Below are positions 9,000 through 17,613 of a stretch of 40,491 nt of DNA, piece after piece. Source of the DNA: Kutzneria sp. 744 (GTDB lineage: Bacteria > Actinomycetota > Actinomycetes > Mycobacteriales > Pseudonocardiaceae). The position numbers and the translations under genes were made by a program. The notes under the pieces were generated by a model. That model was not told where the DNA came from, ran no database searches, and saw only the letters and a list, made by a program, of their open reading frames with translations. The stretch covers positions 11,537,035 through 11,577,525 of the forward strand of contig NZ_KK037166.1 in NCBI RefSeq assembly GCF_000568255.1. The letters are read 5' to 3'. Positions within the stretch are counted from its first letter, which is position 1, and each line of letters begins with the position of its first letter.

Positions 9000-10235
9000 C
9001 TAGTAGCTGACCAGCACCTGGTCCGGGCGGTGGGTGATCTGCGACTCGCGGAACTCGCCGACGGAGTGCAGCTGCAGGTCCGGGGCCTTCGCGACCATAG
9101 CGGCCGCCGCGATCCTGGCTTCCAGCTGGGCGAGTTGGGCGCCGAGGCAGGCATGCGCGCCATGCCCGAACGCCAGGCTTGCCTCCTTGGGGCGGTACAG
9201 GTCGAACACGTCCGGATTCGGGCGACGCCTGCGCCAACCGCGGTTGGCCGTCAGCAGATTGGGCAGGACCACGTCCCCCTCGGGGATCACCACGCCCTCG
9301 CCGAGGTCGACGTCGCAGACCGCCACGCGGTAGGCGGCGTTCTTCAGCGGCGCGTGGCACCACAGCGTCTCCTGCACGGCAGCCGGGATCAGGCTGGTGT
9401 CGGCGACGACGGACCGCCACAGCCGGTGCTGCAGCAGCGCCACCACCATGTTGCTGATCAACCCGACGGTGGTCTCGTGCCCGGCGATCACCAGCAGCAC
9501 GGCGTTGGTCAGAATCTCGGCGTCGGTCAACCGCGGGCCGTGGGCGCTCGCGGTGAGCAGCGCGGACAGGATGTCCTCGCCCGGCTTCGCCGCCTTGGCC
9601 TTGAGCAGGTCGGCCAGATAGGCGGCGAGCTTGAGACTGCCGCCCACCGACGTCTCCTGATCGGCGGCCATCATGTCGTGGGTCCACGGCCGGACCATGT
9701 CGCGGTCGGACGCCGGGACGCCCAGCAAATTACAGATGATGGTCATGGCGAGCGGGAATGCCAGCGCGTCCACGAGATCGAACGGCTCACCCGGGCCGGG
9801 CCAGGCCGCGATCAGCTGGTCGGTGACCTGCCTGATCTCGGCTTCGGGAAGGCGGGTCCTGGTGAACCACTGGCGGAACGGCGTGCGCAGCCGCATGTGC
9901 TCGTCGCCGATGTTGAACAGCATCGCGAGGGGGTGGACCAGTCCCATGGTCTCGCGGGGCTTTCCCGCCGCCTCGAACTTGTCGCCCAGCGCCTTCCCGA
10001 CCAGCGCGTAGTTCTGGGAAAAGCGTTGGCAGTCCCGGTCGGCCAGGATGGCCCGCACGTCGTGCTCGCGCAGAACCGACGTGATGGTGTAGCCGTCTCG
10101 CAGGGGAACCTGCACGGCCGGGACGGCTTCGTGCGCCTGGTCGCCGAGGCCAAGGGCGTCGGGTCCCCAGAAGCTGTAGGGCAGAGCCTTGCCGTTGATC
10201 AGGCTGGGCACCGACCCGGATCCGGTGATAGTCAT
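9000..10235 (-). CDS. Cytochrome P450, CYP157-like, with ETLW replacing ExxR
   Basis: 411 residues from ATG 10235, normal for a bacterial P450. The I-helix oxygen-activation motif AGHETT is near residue 250 and the heme loop FGHGAHACLG places the axial cysteine at residue 363. The K-helix ExxR, almost universal in P450s, reads E-T-L-W at residues 289-292, so the arginine is replaced by tryptophan. CYP157 enzymes of Streptomyces are known to lack ExxR in this way and are encoded in conservons. A conservon lies directly upstream and divergent here, so assignment to that group rests on both motif and context. Substrate and activity are unknown, and no ferredoxin gene is nearby. Confidence 0.88.
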   Translation of the reverse strand: MTITGSGSVPSLINGKALPYSFWGPDALGLGDQAHEAVPAVQVPLRDGYTITSVLREHDVRAILADRDCQRFSQNYALVGKALGDKFEAAGKPRETMGLVHPLAMLFNIGDEHMRLRTPFRQWFTRTRLPEAEIRQVTDQLIAAWPGPGEPFDLVDALAFPLAMTIICNLLGVPASDRDMVRPWTHDMMAADQETSVGGSLKLAAYLADLLKAKAAKPGEDILSALLTASAHGPRLTDAEILTNAVLLVIAGHETTVGLISNMVVALLQHRLWRSVVADTSLIPAAVQETLWCHAPLKNAAYRVAVCDVDLGEGVVIPEGDVVLPNLLTANRGWRRRRPNPDVFDLYRPKEASLAFGHGAHACLGAQLAQLEARIAAAAMVAKAPDLQLHSVGEFRESQITHRPDQVLVSY

Positions 10236-10441
10236 GCCGCCACCGTCCGGCCCGCCCGCATCCGCGCGCATCGGCCGATGACGACCGCTTTCCCCGGCCG
10301 CCGATCCGGCGCGACGGTCGAGTGTGGACACCGCCGCCGACGCCACCAACGGCCTCAGTGGACGCCCGAACATGTCGTGCCGCGACGCACGCGAGCAATG
10401 GCAATCCCCCGAGCGGGTGGCGAACGTGACCAAAACGCGGT

Positions 10442-10463
10442 TTTAGGCCCATGGATTTAGGCC
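10442..10463. promoter_or_regulatory. Direct repeat in the P450/conservon divergent promoter region
   Basis: TTTAGGCC occurs at 10442-10449 and again at 10456-10463, 14 bases apart, next to an AAAACGCGGTTTT near-palindrome at 10433-10445. This is the only AT-rich spot in the 500 bases (10236-10735) separating the P450 and conservon transcripts. A regulator site or core promoter is plausible. No other gene is seen in that gap. Confidence 0.4.
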
Positions 10464-10735
10464 GCCGCAGCCTATACACCGCGAGGCCGGAGGCCACCAG
10501 GCTTGCGGTCCCCAGGGTCCGTGCTTCGCCGCCAACTGGTTCTGCGCGTGACCGGAACCCCTGACCTCGCTCACTCATCAGGCTTGGCTGGAGGCCCTCG
10601 CATGTCGCCCGGACTCGGCACCCGCGATGCGATCCGGGAGCAGCCGGCCGACCAGGCCATGCGCCGATCACCGCCAGCCCGTGCCGGCGCTGTCTGATTC
10701 CGAGCCCAGCCGTTCACCCCGTCAGGAGAAAATCG

Positions 10736-11095
10736 ATGGATCGTCGGACCAGCGCCCCGCCGGTCTGCCCGACCTGCGGCTCGACCAGCCCCCCTGTCGT
10801 CGAACAGATCCGTGCCTTGTTGGTGGACGACCGCGCCGTCATGGCGGACCTGGTGGCCAGCGGCAACGGCGTCGGTCTGGGCGAGGCCCGTCGCCAGATC
10901 AGCGTGTCCGACCGCGCCCGGAAGCAGGTGCTGGCCGTGCTCACCGACGAGCCCGAGACGCGGTCGGCGTTCCTGGCCCTGGTGGACCTGTATCTGCGGG
11001 ATGAGGTCTCGCTGGACGACTCGGTGCTGGACGCGGCGAACCTCTACTGGGCCCACGTCGAACACCGGCCCGCCGAGGACACGCCTGTCGGCTAA
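10736..11095 (+). CDS. Small protein with N-terminal CPTC zinc-knuckle-like motif
   Basis: 119 residues from ATG 10736, with a strong AGGAGA site seven bases upstream. Only one CxxC pair (CPTCG, residues 14-18) is present, so a complete zinc ribbon would need a partner or dimer. The rest is acidic and helical with an EARRQISVSDRARKQVLAVL segment near residue 47. The family is not recognised. It is the first gene of the conservon transcript (143 bases before the kinase-like gene) and has the same orientation, so a role with the Cvn complex is likely by position only. Confidence 0.65.
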   Translation: MDRRTSAPPVCPTCGSTSPPVVEQIRALLVDDRAVMADLVASGNGVGLGEARRQISVSDRARKQVLAVLTDEPETRSAFLALVDLYLRDEVSLDDSVLDAANLYWAHVEHRPAEDTPVG

Positions 11096-11237
11096 CTGCT
11101 GCCGGCGGCAACGCCGCGTGCCCGGCCCCGTCGCTGACATCGGCGTCCGCCCGCCGACACGCGCGGTCGCGCCGGCCCGGCGCCGTGCCTGCTCGCCCCG
11201 ACGTCCCCGGGTCCGATCCCAGGAGCACACGAACCCC

Positions 11238-13817
11238 GTGAACAACCACGACAACCACGACAACCACCACGATCGGCACGAGTCCGAGCGACCCGGCAGC
11301 GGGGCGTCGACCCGGCGTCGGCGCAGAGCGCGGCCGACGAGCACCAGCAAGTGGTCGATCAAGGCGCGCCTGACCGGCGTGGTCCTGATCCCCAGCATCG
11401 CGCTGATGGTGCTGTGGACGGTCGCCGCCGCCACCCAGGTCTTCGACGCCTACTACGTCAAAGCGGTCGTCACCGGCGTGCGCGAGGTGTCCATCCCTGC
11501 CGTGACCGCGCTGGCGTCCACGCAGAAGGAACGCGAGCAGGCCACGGCTTTCCTCGGCGGCGGCTCCGCCGAGGACCTCACACGGTTGCACGACCAGGAG
11601 CACAAGACCGACGCGTACCTGGCGTCGATGGCGGCCGCGGCCCAGCAGCTGGCCGCGAACGCGCCGGCGCCGGTCGCGCAAGGCTTGCAGAAGCTCAACG
11701 ACAGCCTCGGCCAGCTGCCCACGATCCGCAGCCAGATCGACAACCACGCCATCGGGGCTACGCAGGTCTTCGACTTCTACAACACCATGCTGGACTCGGC
11801 ATGGAGCCTGTTCGACACCCAGGCCCGCGTCCTGCCCGATGTCACGGTCGCCCTGCGAGGTGTGACCACGGCTGGCCTGTTCCGCGCGGTCGACCAGCTG
11901 TCGCGGTCGGCGACACTGATCTCCGGCGGGTTCCCCGCCGGCACGTTCGACTCGCCGACCCACTTGACCTACGCCAACCTGGTCGCCTCCTACCACACTG
12001 CGCTGACCACAACGATCCCGCTGCTGCAGCCAGACATCCAGGCCCGGTTCAGCGCCTTGACCAGCAGCGCGGACTGGAAGGCCCTCGTCGAGGACGAGAA
12101 CACGTTCATCGAGCACGGCGCCTGGACCAAAGGCACCGCGGGCCTGCCCGTCAAGCAGGCGACCTGGCGGGACCTGACCAACGGCATCTTCGACCAGCTG
12201 GTCGCCCTGACCATCGACCAAGCCAACGAGGTCTCCGGCCAGGCCATCGACGACGCCTACAGCCAACTGACCCTGGCCCTCATCGGTTCCATCGTCGCCT
12301 TGGCCGTCGTGGTCGGCACGATCGCAGCCGCGTTCTGGATCGCGCGACGATCCGTGGTGAACCCGCTGCTGTCTCTCCGGGACGCTGTGCGGCACAGCCA
12401 GGACCGGATGCACGACATCATGCGGCGGCTACGACTGGGCGAGGAGGTCGACGTCCGCGCCGAACTGCCCGACCTGGACCACGGCCAGGACGAGATCGGC
12501 CAGGTGATCGAGGCGTTCAACACCGCCCAGCACGCAGCGGCCAGTGCGGCCGCCACCGAGGCGCGGGCACACGTTGCCGAGACGGAGGCCCGCGTCGCCG
12601 AGACGCACGCCCGCGTCGCCGAGACGCACGCCCGCGAGGGTGTGAGCAAGGTGTTCCTCGCGATCGCCCACCGCAACCAGGGCCTCGCGCACCGCGCACT
12701 GAAGATCCTGGACACGATGGAACGCGGTGAGGAGAACCCGCAGCAGCTGGAGAAGCTGTTCGACTTGGACAGCCTGGCCACCCGGGAGCGACGCAACGCG
12801 GAGAACCTGATCATCCTCGCCGGCGGCATGCCCGGCCGGCGCTGGCGCAAGCCGGTCAAGCTGATCGACGTGCTGCGCGCCGCGGTGTCGGAGACCGAGC
12901 TATATCACCGGATCCAGGTGGAGCCCACCCCCGACGTGGCGCTGCTGGGCACTGTGGTGGCCGACACCATCCACCTGTTCGCTGAGCTGGCGGACAACGC
13001 CACCAACTTCTCCCCACCCCGCTCCCAGGTGCTCATCAGCAGCAAAACGGTGGCCCACGGGGTGGTCGTCGAGGTCGAGGACCAGGGCCTGGGCATGAGC
13101 GAGGAGGACCTCGACCGGGCCAACCGGATGATGATCGAGTCCCCCGATTTCGACGCGATGGCACTGACGACCGACGTCCGACTCGGCCTGTTCGTGATCG
13201 CCCGACTGGCCTCCAAACTGGAGATCAACGTCGAGTTCCGGCGGTCCCCGTACGGCGGCACGCGAGTCATCGTGCTCATCCCCAGGGCGAACCTCGCCCC
13301 CGACAGCGCACCGGCAGAACCGGCGGCTAGCCCCGACAGTGAGGCGGCGGCAGGCGACGCTGACTGGTTCACCACCGAGGAGGACCCCCTGTGGGTCCTG
13401 CACCGTGCCGCTGGGCAGAGGGCCTGGCCGGCACTGGAGTCGAGCACCTCCGGGTCGCTGCCGGCGGCCGCCTCTCCCCGGCAGAACCACCATGGCGCGC
13501 CGCCTCCTGCCACCGTCAGCTGGCCTAGCACTGACCTGGTGCCGCTGCCCCCGGCCCCGCCGCTCGACGCGCCGGCGCCCACCGCCGGCTCGGCGAACGG
13601 CATCCGTCCAGTGCTACCGCAACGGCACCCCCAGCACAGTCTGGCGCCGCAACTACGCGGCGACCTCTACGACGAGCCCGACCTCGACCCCGATTCCGGC
13701 AGGTCACCCGAGGAGATCCGCCGCACCATGTCGGCCTTCCAGTACGGATCCCTCCAGGGCCGCCAGGCAGGCGCGCCCACCGGCTCTTCACCCCAGGAAG
13801 AGGGAAGTCAGGACTGA
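11238..13817 (+). CDS. cvnA: Conservon sensor-kinase-like membrane protein (CvnA)
   Basis: 859 residues from GTG 11238. After an unusual His/Asn/Asp-rich N-terminus come a first membrane helix (about 48-68), a large extracytoplasmic nitrate-sensor-like region, a second helix (about 346-369), a HAMP region and a coiled coil. A degenerate dimerisation domain follows, then an HATPase_c domain: N-box ELADNATNFS near 582, DQGLGMSEED near 614, LGLFVIARLA near 648. The final 180 residues are a Pro/Ala-rich tail. In conservons this protein senses a signal and forms a membrane complex with CvnB, CvnC and the GTPase CvnD, resembling a G-protein-coupled system. Its stop overlaps the cvnB start (TGATG). 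Confidence 0.88.
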   Translation: MNNHDNHDNHHDRHESERPGSGASTRRRRRARPTSTSKWSIKARLTGVVLIPSIALMVLWTVAAATQVFDAYYVKAVVTGVREVSIPAVTALASTQKEREQATAFLGGGSAEDLTRLHDQEHKTDAYLASMAAAAQQLAANAPAPVAQGLQKLNDSLGQLPTIRSQIDNHAIGATQVFDFYNTMLDSAWSLFDTQARVLPDVTVALRGVTTAGLFRAVDQLSRSATLISGGFPAGTFDSPTHLTYANLVASYHTALTTTIPLLQPDIQARFSALTSSADWKALVEDENTFIEHGAWTKGTAGLPVKQATWRDLTNGIFDQLVALTIDQANEVSGQAIDDAYSQLTLALIGSIVALAVVVGTIAAAFWIARRSVVNPLLSLRDAVRHSQDRMHDIMRRLRLGEEVDVRAELPDLDHGQDEIGQVIEAFNTAQHAAASAAATEARAHVAETEARVAETHARVAETHAREGVSKVFLAIAHRNQGLAHRALKILDTMERGEENPQQLEKLFDLDSLATRERRNAENLIILAGGMPGRRWRKPVKLIDVLRAAVSETELYHRIQVEPTPDVALLGTVVADTIHLFAELADNATNFSPPRSQVLISSKTVAHGVVVEVEDQGLGMSEEDLDRANRMMIESPDFDAMALTTDVRLGLFVIARLASKLEINVEFRRSPYGGTRVIVLIPRANLAPDSAPAEPAASPDSEAAAGDADWFTTEEDPLWVLHRAAGQRAWPALESSTSGSLPAAASPRQNHHGAPPPATVSWPSTDLVPLPPAPPLDAPAPTAGSANGIRPVLPQRHPQHSLAPQLRGDLYDEPDLDPDSGRSPEEIRRTMSAFQYGSLQGRQAGAPTGSSPQEEGSQD
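12570..12632 (+). repeat. Three 21-base tandem repeats inside cvnA
   Basis: Two identical 21-base units at 12591-12611 and 12612-12632 are preceded by a diverged copy at 12570-12590. They encode the heptads HVAETEA, RVAETHA, RVAETHA, which extend the coiled coil between HAMP and kinase-like domains. The repeat length of exactly one heptad lets copy number change without breaking the coil register. Confidence 0.85.
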
Positions 13818-14248
13818 TGACCAAACCGAACCCGGTGACCGACCTCAACTGGTTGCTGAACAACCTCACCGAACGGGTCGTGGCCACCCAGCACGCTGTC
13901 GTGCTGTCCGCCGACGGCCTGCTCATCGGCAAGTCCGACCAGCTGTCCCGGGACGACTCCGACCAGCTCTCGGCGATGGCCTCGGCCTTCCAGAGCCTGG
14001 CCAAGGGCACCGGCCGGCACTTCGGCGGCGGCCAGGTGCGCCAGACCATCGTCGAGATGGAGCACGCCTTCCTGTTCGTCACCGCCGCCGGCCGCGGGGC
14101 CTGCCTGGCCGTGCTCGCCACGGAGGACGCCGACGTCGGCCACATCGCCTACGAGATGAACCTGCTGGTCAAGCAGGTCGGCGTGTATCTGAGCTCGGCG
14201 CCGCGCACCGCGCCGGCCCCTGCGGACAACAGTGGGCAGAGGGCGTAG
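13817..14248 (+). CDS. cvnB: Roadblock/LC7-domain protein (CvnB)
   Basis: 143 residues from ATG 13817, overlapping the cvnA stop by one base. The fold signature of roadblock proteins is visible: an N-terminal helix (DLNWLLNNLTERV), the strand HAVVLSADGLLIG, the helix SAMASAFQSLAKG, and the strands ACLAVLATEDADVGHIAYEM. In conservons this subunit bridges the kinase-like CvnA and the small GTPase CvnD and probably modulates nucleotide turnover. The length is typical. The last 15 residues are a disordered Ala/Pro tail. Confidence 0.92.
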   Translation: MTKPNPVTDLNWLLNNLTERVVATQHAVVLSADGLLIGKSDQLSRDDSDQLSAMASAFQSLAKGTGRHFGGGQVRQTIVEMEHAFLFVTAAGRGACLAVLATEDADVGHIAYEMNLLVKQVGVYLSSAPRTAPAPADNSGQRA

Positions 14249-14250
14249 CC

Positions 14251-14625
14251 GTGGCCGGGCAGGAAGCGCGGTGGTACGACGCCGAGGCCGGCCCGCTGGT
14301 GCGACCGTTCACGATGACGGGCGGCCGCACCACCCCGGCGACGCCCATGCTCGACATCACGACTCAGGTGGTGACGGTGCCCGCGGTCGGCGAGCGGATC
14401 AACCTCACCCCCGAGGGGCAGGCCATCGTCGAATGGTGCCACCACGCCTTGCCCGTTGCCGAACTAGCCGCCCACCTGGACGTGCCACTGACCGTGGTCA
14501 AAGTCGTGATCAGCGACCTGATCGAGCGCGGCTACGTGGTCGTCCGCAATCCCACCAAGACCGCCCTGCAGGATCCGGGCGCCGATCTTCTGAAACGGGT
14601 TCTTAAAGGTGTCCGTGCACTCTAA
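14251..14625 (+). CDS. cvnC: DUF742 conservon protein (CvnC)
   Basis: 124 residues from GTG 14251, two bases after the cvnB stop. The family hallmarks are present: the N-terminal segment around PLVRPFTMTGGRT, the strand LDITTQVV, and a winged-helix-like C-terminal half with LPVAELAAHLDVPLTVVKVVISDLIERGYV. DUF742 proteins are always found between the roadblock and GTPase genes of conservons. The reading frame ends 17 bases inside cvnD, so translation of the two is coupled. Confidence 0.92.
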   Translation: MAGQEARWYDAEAGPLVRPFTMTGGRTTPATPMLDITTQVVTVPAVGERINLTPEGQAIVEWCHHALPVAELAAHLDVPLTVVKVVISDLIERGYVVVRNPTKTALQDPGADLLKRVLKGVRAL

Positions 14626-15196
14626 CCAGGGCCAGGCCGCCGCGCCGGCCCCGGAATCGGTGAAGATATTGGTGGCCGGCGGTTTCGGCGTCGGCAAGAC
14701 CACCCTGGTCGCCTCGGTCAGCGAGATCCCGCCGTTGAGCACCGAGGAGACGCTGACCGAGGCCAGCACCGACATCGACGACCTGACCGGCATCGAAGGC
14801 AAGACCACCACAACGGTCGCGTTCGACTTCGGGCGCATCACGATCCAGCGCGACGAACTGGTGCTCTACTTGTTCGGCACGCCCGGCCAGGACCGGTTCT
14901 GGTTCATGTGGAACGAACTGGCCCAGGGCGCGGTCGGCGCGATCGTGCTGGTCGACACCCGCCGATTGCAGACCAGCTTCGCGGCCGTCGACTTCTTCGA
15001 ACGCCGCAGCATCCCGATCGTGGTCGGAATCAACCACTTCCCCGACTCCCACTGGTACGAACCCGACGAGATCCGCGCGGCCATGGCGATTCCGGAGTCC
15101 GTCCCGGTGATCGTGTGCGACGCGCGGAACCGGCGGTCCTGCAAGCAGATGTTGATCACCTTGTTCGAGCACGCGCTCGCCCGGGTCCCCGGCTGA
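14609..15196 (+). CDS. cvnD: Conservon small GTPase (CvnD)
   Basis: 195 residues from GTG 14609, overlapping cvnC by 17 bases. The P-loop GGFGVGKTT is at about residues 24-32, switch II is FGTPGQDRF near residue 90, and VVGINHF near residue 138 takes the place of the NKxD guanine-recognition motif. This is the Ras-like GTPase of the conservon, which cycles at the membrane complex with CvnA, B and C. The NKxD-to-NHF change is usual in this family and leaves base specificity open. No lipidation motif is visible at the C-terminus. Confidence 0.92.
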   Translation: MSVHSNQGQAAAPAPESVKILVAGGFGVGKTTLVASVSEIPPLSTEETLTEASTDIDDLTGIEGKTTTTVAFDFGRITIQRDELVLYLFGTPGQDRFWFMWNELAQGAVGAIVLVDTRRLQTSFAAVDFFERRSIPIVVGINHFPDSHWYEPDEIRAAMAIPESVPVIVCDARNRRSCKQMLITLFEHALARVPG

Positions 15197-15264
15197 CCGG
15201 GCAGAGCGCCACCGCATCCGGGTCGGTCAAATCCTGATCAACGGTAGAGGACAGGAATCACATT

Positions 15265-15990
15265 GTGGATCCGAATACTGTTCACAGCATTGCGCTGAAG
15301 GTAAGCAAGTTCGCGGCCGTGTTGGACCACGACATGCGCACCGTGTCGAGATGGACGGTGCACAGCCTCGATCACGCCCAACGACCGAGTCTGCTGTCGA
15401 CCGAGCGCGCCGTCCTGGCCGGACCGGTCGGACGCCACGCCGAGGACGGTCAGTGGCTGCGCGATCGACTGCGCGAGCAGTACGCGCAAGCCACCGCCGA
15501 AGGCTGCCACCGCCGCGTCCGCGTGGTGCACCTGCCACTCGACCACCTCATGCACGCTGAACTGACCGCCGTCCTGCTGCACGCCGAATGCGGCGCGCCG
15601 ATCCGTGTGGTGACCGCCACGCAGATGGCCCGGTGGGTCAACAACCTGCCTCCCGACCAGGACGTCCTCACCCTCGGCGGGGAGGTCACCTATCACCTGG
15701 GCCGCGGCCCCGACGGCGCCATCACCTACGCCTCCCGCACTGAGCACCCCGGGATGGCCTGGCAGTGGCGGCACACGATCGACCAGCTCTACAGCCAGGG
15801 GGAAGACGCCGTTGCGGCATGCCCGCGGCTGCTGAGGGAGCAGCCGCTCACCGAACAACTACCAGCCATCGGATCAGTGCCTGTTCCAGCACCACGACAC
15901 CCGCAAGGCCACCAGGCCCAGGGCAGGACGCCCGATCCGGGCGACCGACACGTCGGCCACGGCGTTGCCGAGGCTGCGAGACGGCGGTGA
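15265..15990 (+). CDS. DUF6879-like protein downstream of the conservon
   Basis: 241 residues from GTG 15265, 69 bases after cvnD. The central part (RRVRVVHLPLDHLMHAEL, a GAPIRVVTA strand, then a VTYHLGRGPDGAITYAS hairpin) has the order seen in DUF6879 proteins, which are common next to actinomycete regulators and have no proven activity. The final 45 residues are Pro/Gly/His-rich and look disordered. It is two bases ahead of the methyltransferase gene, so the two are coupled, and both may belong to an extended conservon transcript. The family match is by eye and moderate. Confidence 0.6.
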   Translation: MDPNTVHSIALKVSKFAAVLDHDMRTVSRWTVHSLDHAQRPSLLSTERAVLAGPVGRHAEDGQWLRDRLREQYAQATAEGCHRRVRVVHLPLDHLMHAELTAVLLHAECGAPIRVVTATQMARWVNNLPPDQDVLTLGGEVTYHLGRGPDGAITYASRTEHPGMAWQWRHTIDQLYSQGEDAVAACPRLLREQPLTEQLPAIGSVPVPAPRHPQGHQAQGRTPDPGDRHVGHGVAEAARRR

Positions 15991-15992
15991 CG

Positions 15993-16880
15993 ATGCGCGA
16001 GCGGAACCACAACACCGACCAAGGTCCCTCCGAAGTGGACACCACCCGGGCCAGCGCCGCGCGGATTTACGACTACCTCCTCGGCGGCTCGCACAACTTC
16101 GCGGTCGACCGCGAAGCGGCCGAGGCAGTGCTCGCGGTCCTGCCCGAGGCGTGCACGTTCGCCCGCCAGAACCGAGCCTTCCTCCGGCGGGTCGTCCAAT
16201 ACGGCATCGAGCACGGCATCCGCCAGTTCCTCGACCTCGGCTCCGGCCTGCCCACCGTGGGCAACGTGCACGAGACCGCCCAGGCCCGCGTTCCGGACGC
16301 CCGCGTCGTCTACGTCGACAACGAACCCGTCGCTGTCGAGCACAGCCTCGGCATCCTCGGAGACAACCCGTACGCGACGTGCATCCACGCCGACATCACC
16401 GACACCCAGAGTGTGCTGACCCACCCCGAGACACTGCGGCTGCTGGACTTCACCCAGCCGCTGATGGTGCTGATGTGCGCCGTCCTGCACTTCGTGCCCG
16501 ACGACCGGCAGCCCGACCGCGTCGTGCGGGAGTACGCCGACGCGCTGGCGCCCGACAGCTACCTCGCCCTCACCCATGCCACTCCTACCGACTACCCCGA
16601 GCAGATGGCCGAGGTCGTGGCGATCTACGAGCAGACTCAGAACAGCGCGCACCTGCGCACCCGCGCGCAGATCACCGGCCTGCTCGCTCCGTTGCCGTTG
16701 TTTGTGTACCCGGGCGTGGTCTACACGTCGGAGTGGCAGCCCGAGCACCCCGCCGAGGTCGGCGACCCCGCTCGGTCGCTGGCCTTCGGCGCGCTGGCCT
16801 ACCTGCCCCTGACCCGCGCGCACAGCGGCCCGGCACTGCCCGAACACTGCAGGCAGGCACCCGGCATGGACCCGATGTGA
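15993..16880 (+). CDS. PF04672-type SAM-dependent methyltransferase
   Basis: 295 residues from ATG 15993. The family signature is clear: RIYDYLLGGSHNFAVDREAA near residue 22, then QFLDLGSGLPTVGNVHE as the SAM-binding loop near residue 75, RVVYVDNEPVAVEHS near 105, and AVLHFVPDD near 165. These actinomycete enzymes of the DUF574 group bind SAM, but their substrates are unknown. A second member of the same family is encoded at 31756-32595 in a different operon. Start choice rests on the two-base spacing to the upstream gene; the frame is open for another 76 codons upstream with no protein-like sequence. Confidence 0.88.
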   Translation: MRERNHNTDQGPSEVDTTRASAARIYDYLLGGSHNFAVDREAAEAVLAVLPEACTFARQNRAFLRRVVQYGIEHGIRQFLDLGSGLPTVGNVHETAQARVPDARVVYVDNEPVAVEHSLGILGDNPYATCIHADITDTQSVLTHPETLRLLDFTQPLMVLMCAVLHFVPDDRQPDRVVREYADALAPDSYLALTHATPTDYPEQMAEVVAIYEQTQNSAHLRTRAQITGLLAPLPLFVYPGVVYTSEWQPEHPAEVGDPARSLAFGALAYLPLTRAHSGPALPEHCRQAPGMDPM

Positions 16881-16962
16881 CCGCAGCGTCACCGTGACTC
16901 GATCTCCCCACCTTTCGGCCGGAGCCGGCCCCGGTGCATCACTTCTGATTGGAGGGCAACGC

Positions 16963-17613
16963 ATGGGCCGACACTCGTTCACCACGCTGGTCCCGTTGCC
17001 CACCGTTCCGCGTGGGCGGCGGCTGATGGGCAGGAGCAGAGAAGTGGTCGCCCTCCTGATGCTCACCGCCGCTCACTCCGGCGAGTCGCTGTGCTCCATC
17101 GCCGCGCGCACGGGCAGAGCTGAGTCGACAGTGCAGCGAATGCTGCGCGACGTGGGGTATGTCAGCCGGGCCGCCGCGTTCCGTGGTGACCGGCGATTCG
17201 CCACCGGCCGCGCCATGGCACTGCGCTTCCGCAACGGCGCGACAGTCGAAGACCTCATGACGTTGTGGGATCTCGCCGCCTCCGAGACCGTGGTCAGGAT
17301 TCTGGCCGAGTGGGACATTGACGCTCGCACAGCGACTCAGCCCCGCCGACGACGCCGGCGCCCGAAGTCGCGTGGCCACCTGACTCCGGGCGCCGTCACC
17401 GCCGCGGGCCCGCCGACGCACCGACCAGCCGCCAGCACTGGAACCAGACGCAGCGCCGTCAGCCGAGAATGCGCCGCGCCCGGCCCCACCAAGTCTGCTG
17501 GCACCGCGCCGCCTGGCCCACCTCACCTCACTACGGCCATGACCCCGGCCGCGCCGGCACCGCGTCGACGACTTCGGGCGGTGCCCAGTGCCGACTGGAC
17601 GCGTTGGAGATGA
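16963..17613 (+). CDS. Helix-turn-helix protein with long basic, proline-rich tail
   Basis: 216 residues from ATG 16963, with GGAGGG at 16951-16956. Residues 24-70 (VVALLMLTAAHSGESLCSIA then GRAESTVQRMLRDVGY) form a helix-turn-helix like those of MarR/IS-type or sigma-like regulators. A second helical part runs to about residue 120. The remaining 90 residues are mostly Pro, Arg, Ala and Thr, with low complexity, which is odd and might reflect a frameshift after residue 125. The stop overlaps the start of a 28-residue ORF as ATGA. The target is unknown; the adjacent CPBP protease genes are candidates. Confidence 0.6.
   Translation: MGRHSFTTLVPLPTVPRGRRLMGRSREVVALLMLTAAHSGESLCSIAARTGRAESTVQRMLRDVGYVSRAAAFRGDRRFATGRAMALRFRNGATVEDLMTLWDLAASETVVRILAEWDIDARTATQPRRRRRRPKSRGHLTPGAVTAAGPPTHRPAASTGTRRSAVSRECAAPGPTKSAGTAPPGPPHLTTAMTPAAPAPRRRLRAVPSADWTRWR

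Noticed and set aside
10812-11237. Upstream extension of cvnA
   Set aside because: The frame is open, but it overlaps the 10736 gene, is Trp/Arg/Thr-rich, and lacks any CvnA-like sequence.
12570-12632. Short tandem repeats considered as a CRISPR or regulatory array
   Set aside because: There are no spacers, and the repeats are in-frame heptads of a coiled coil.
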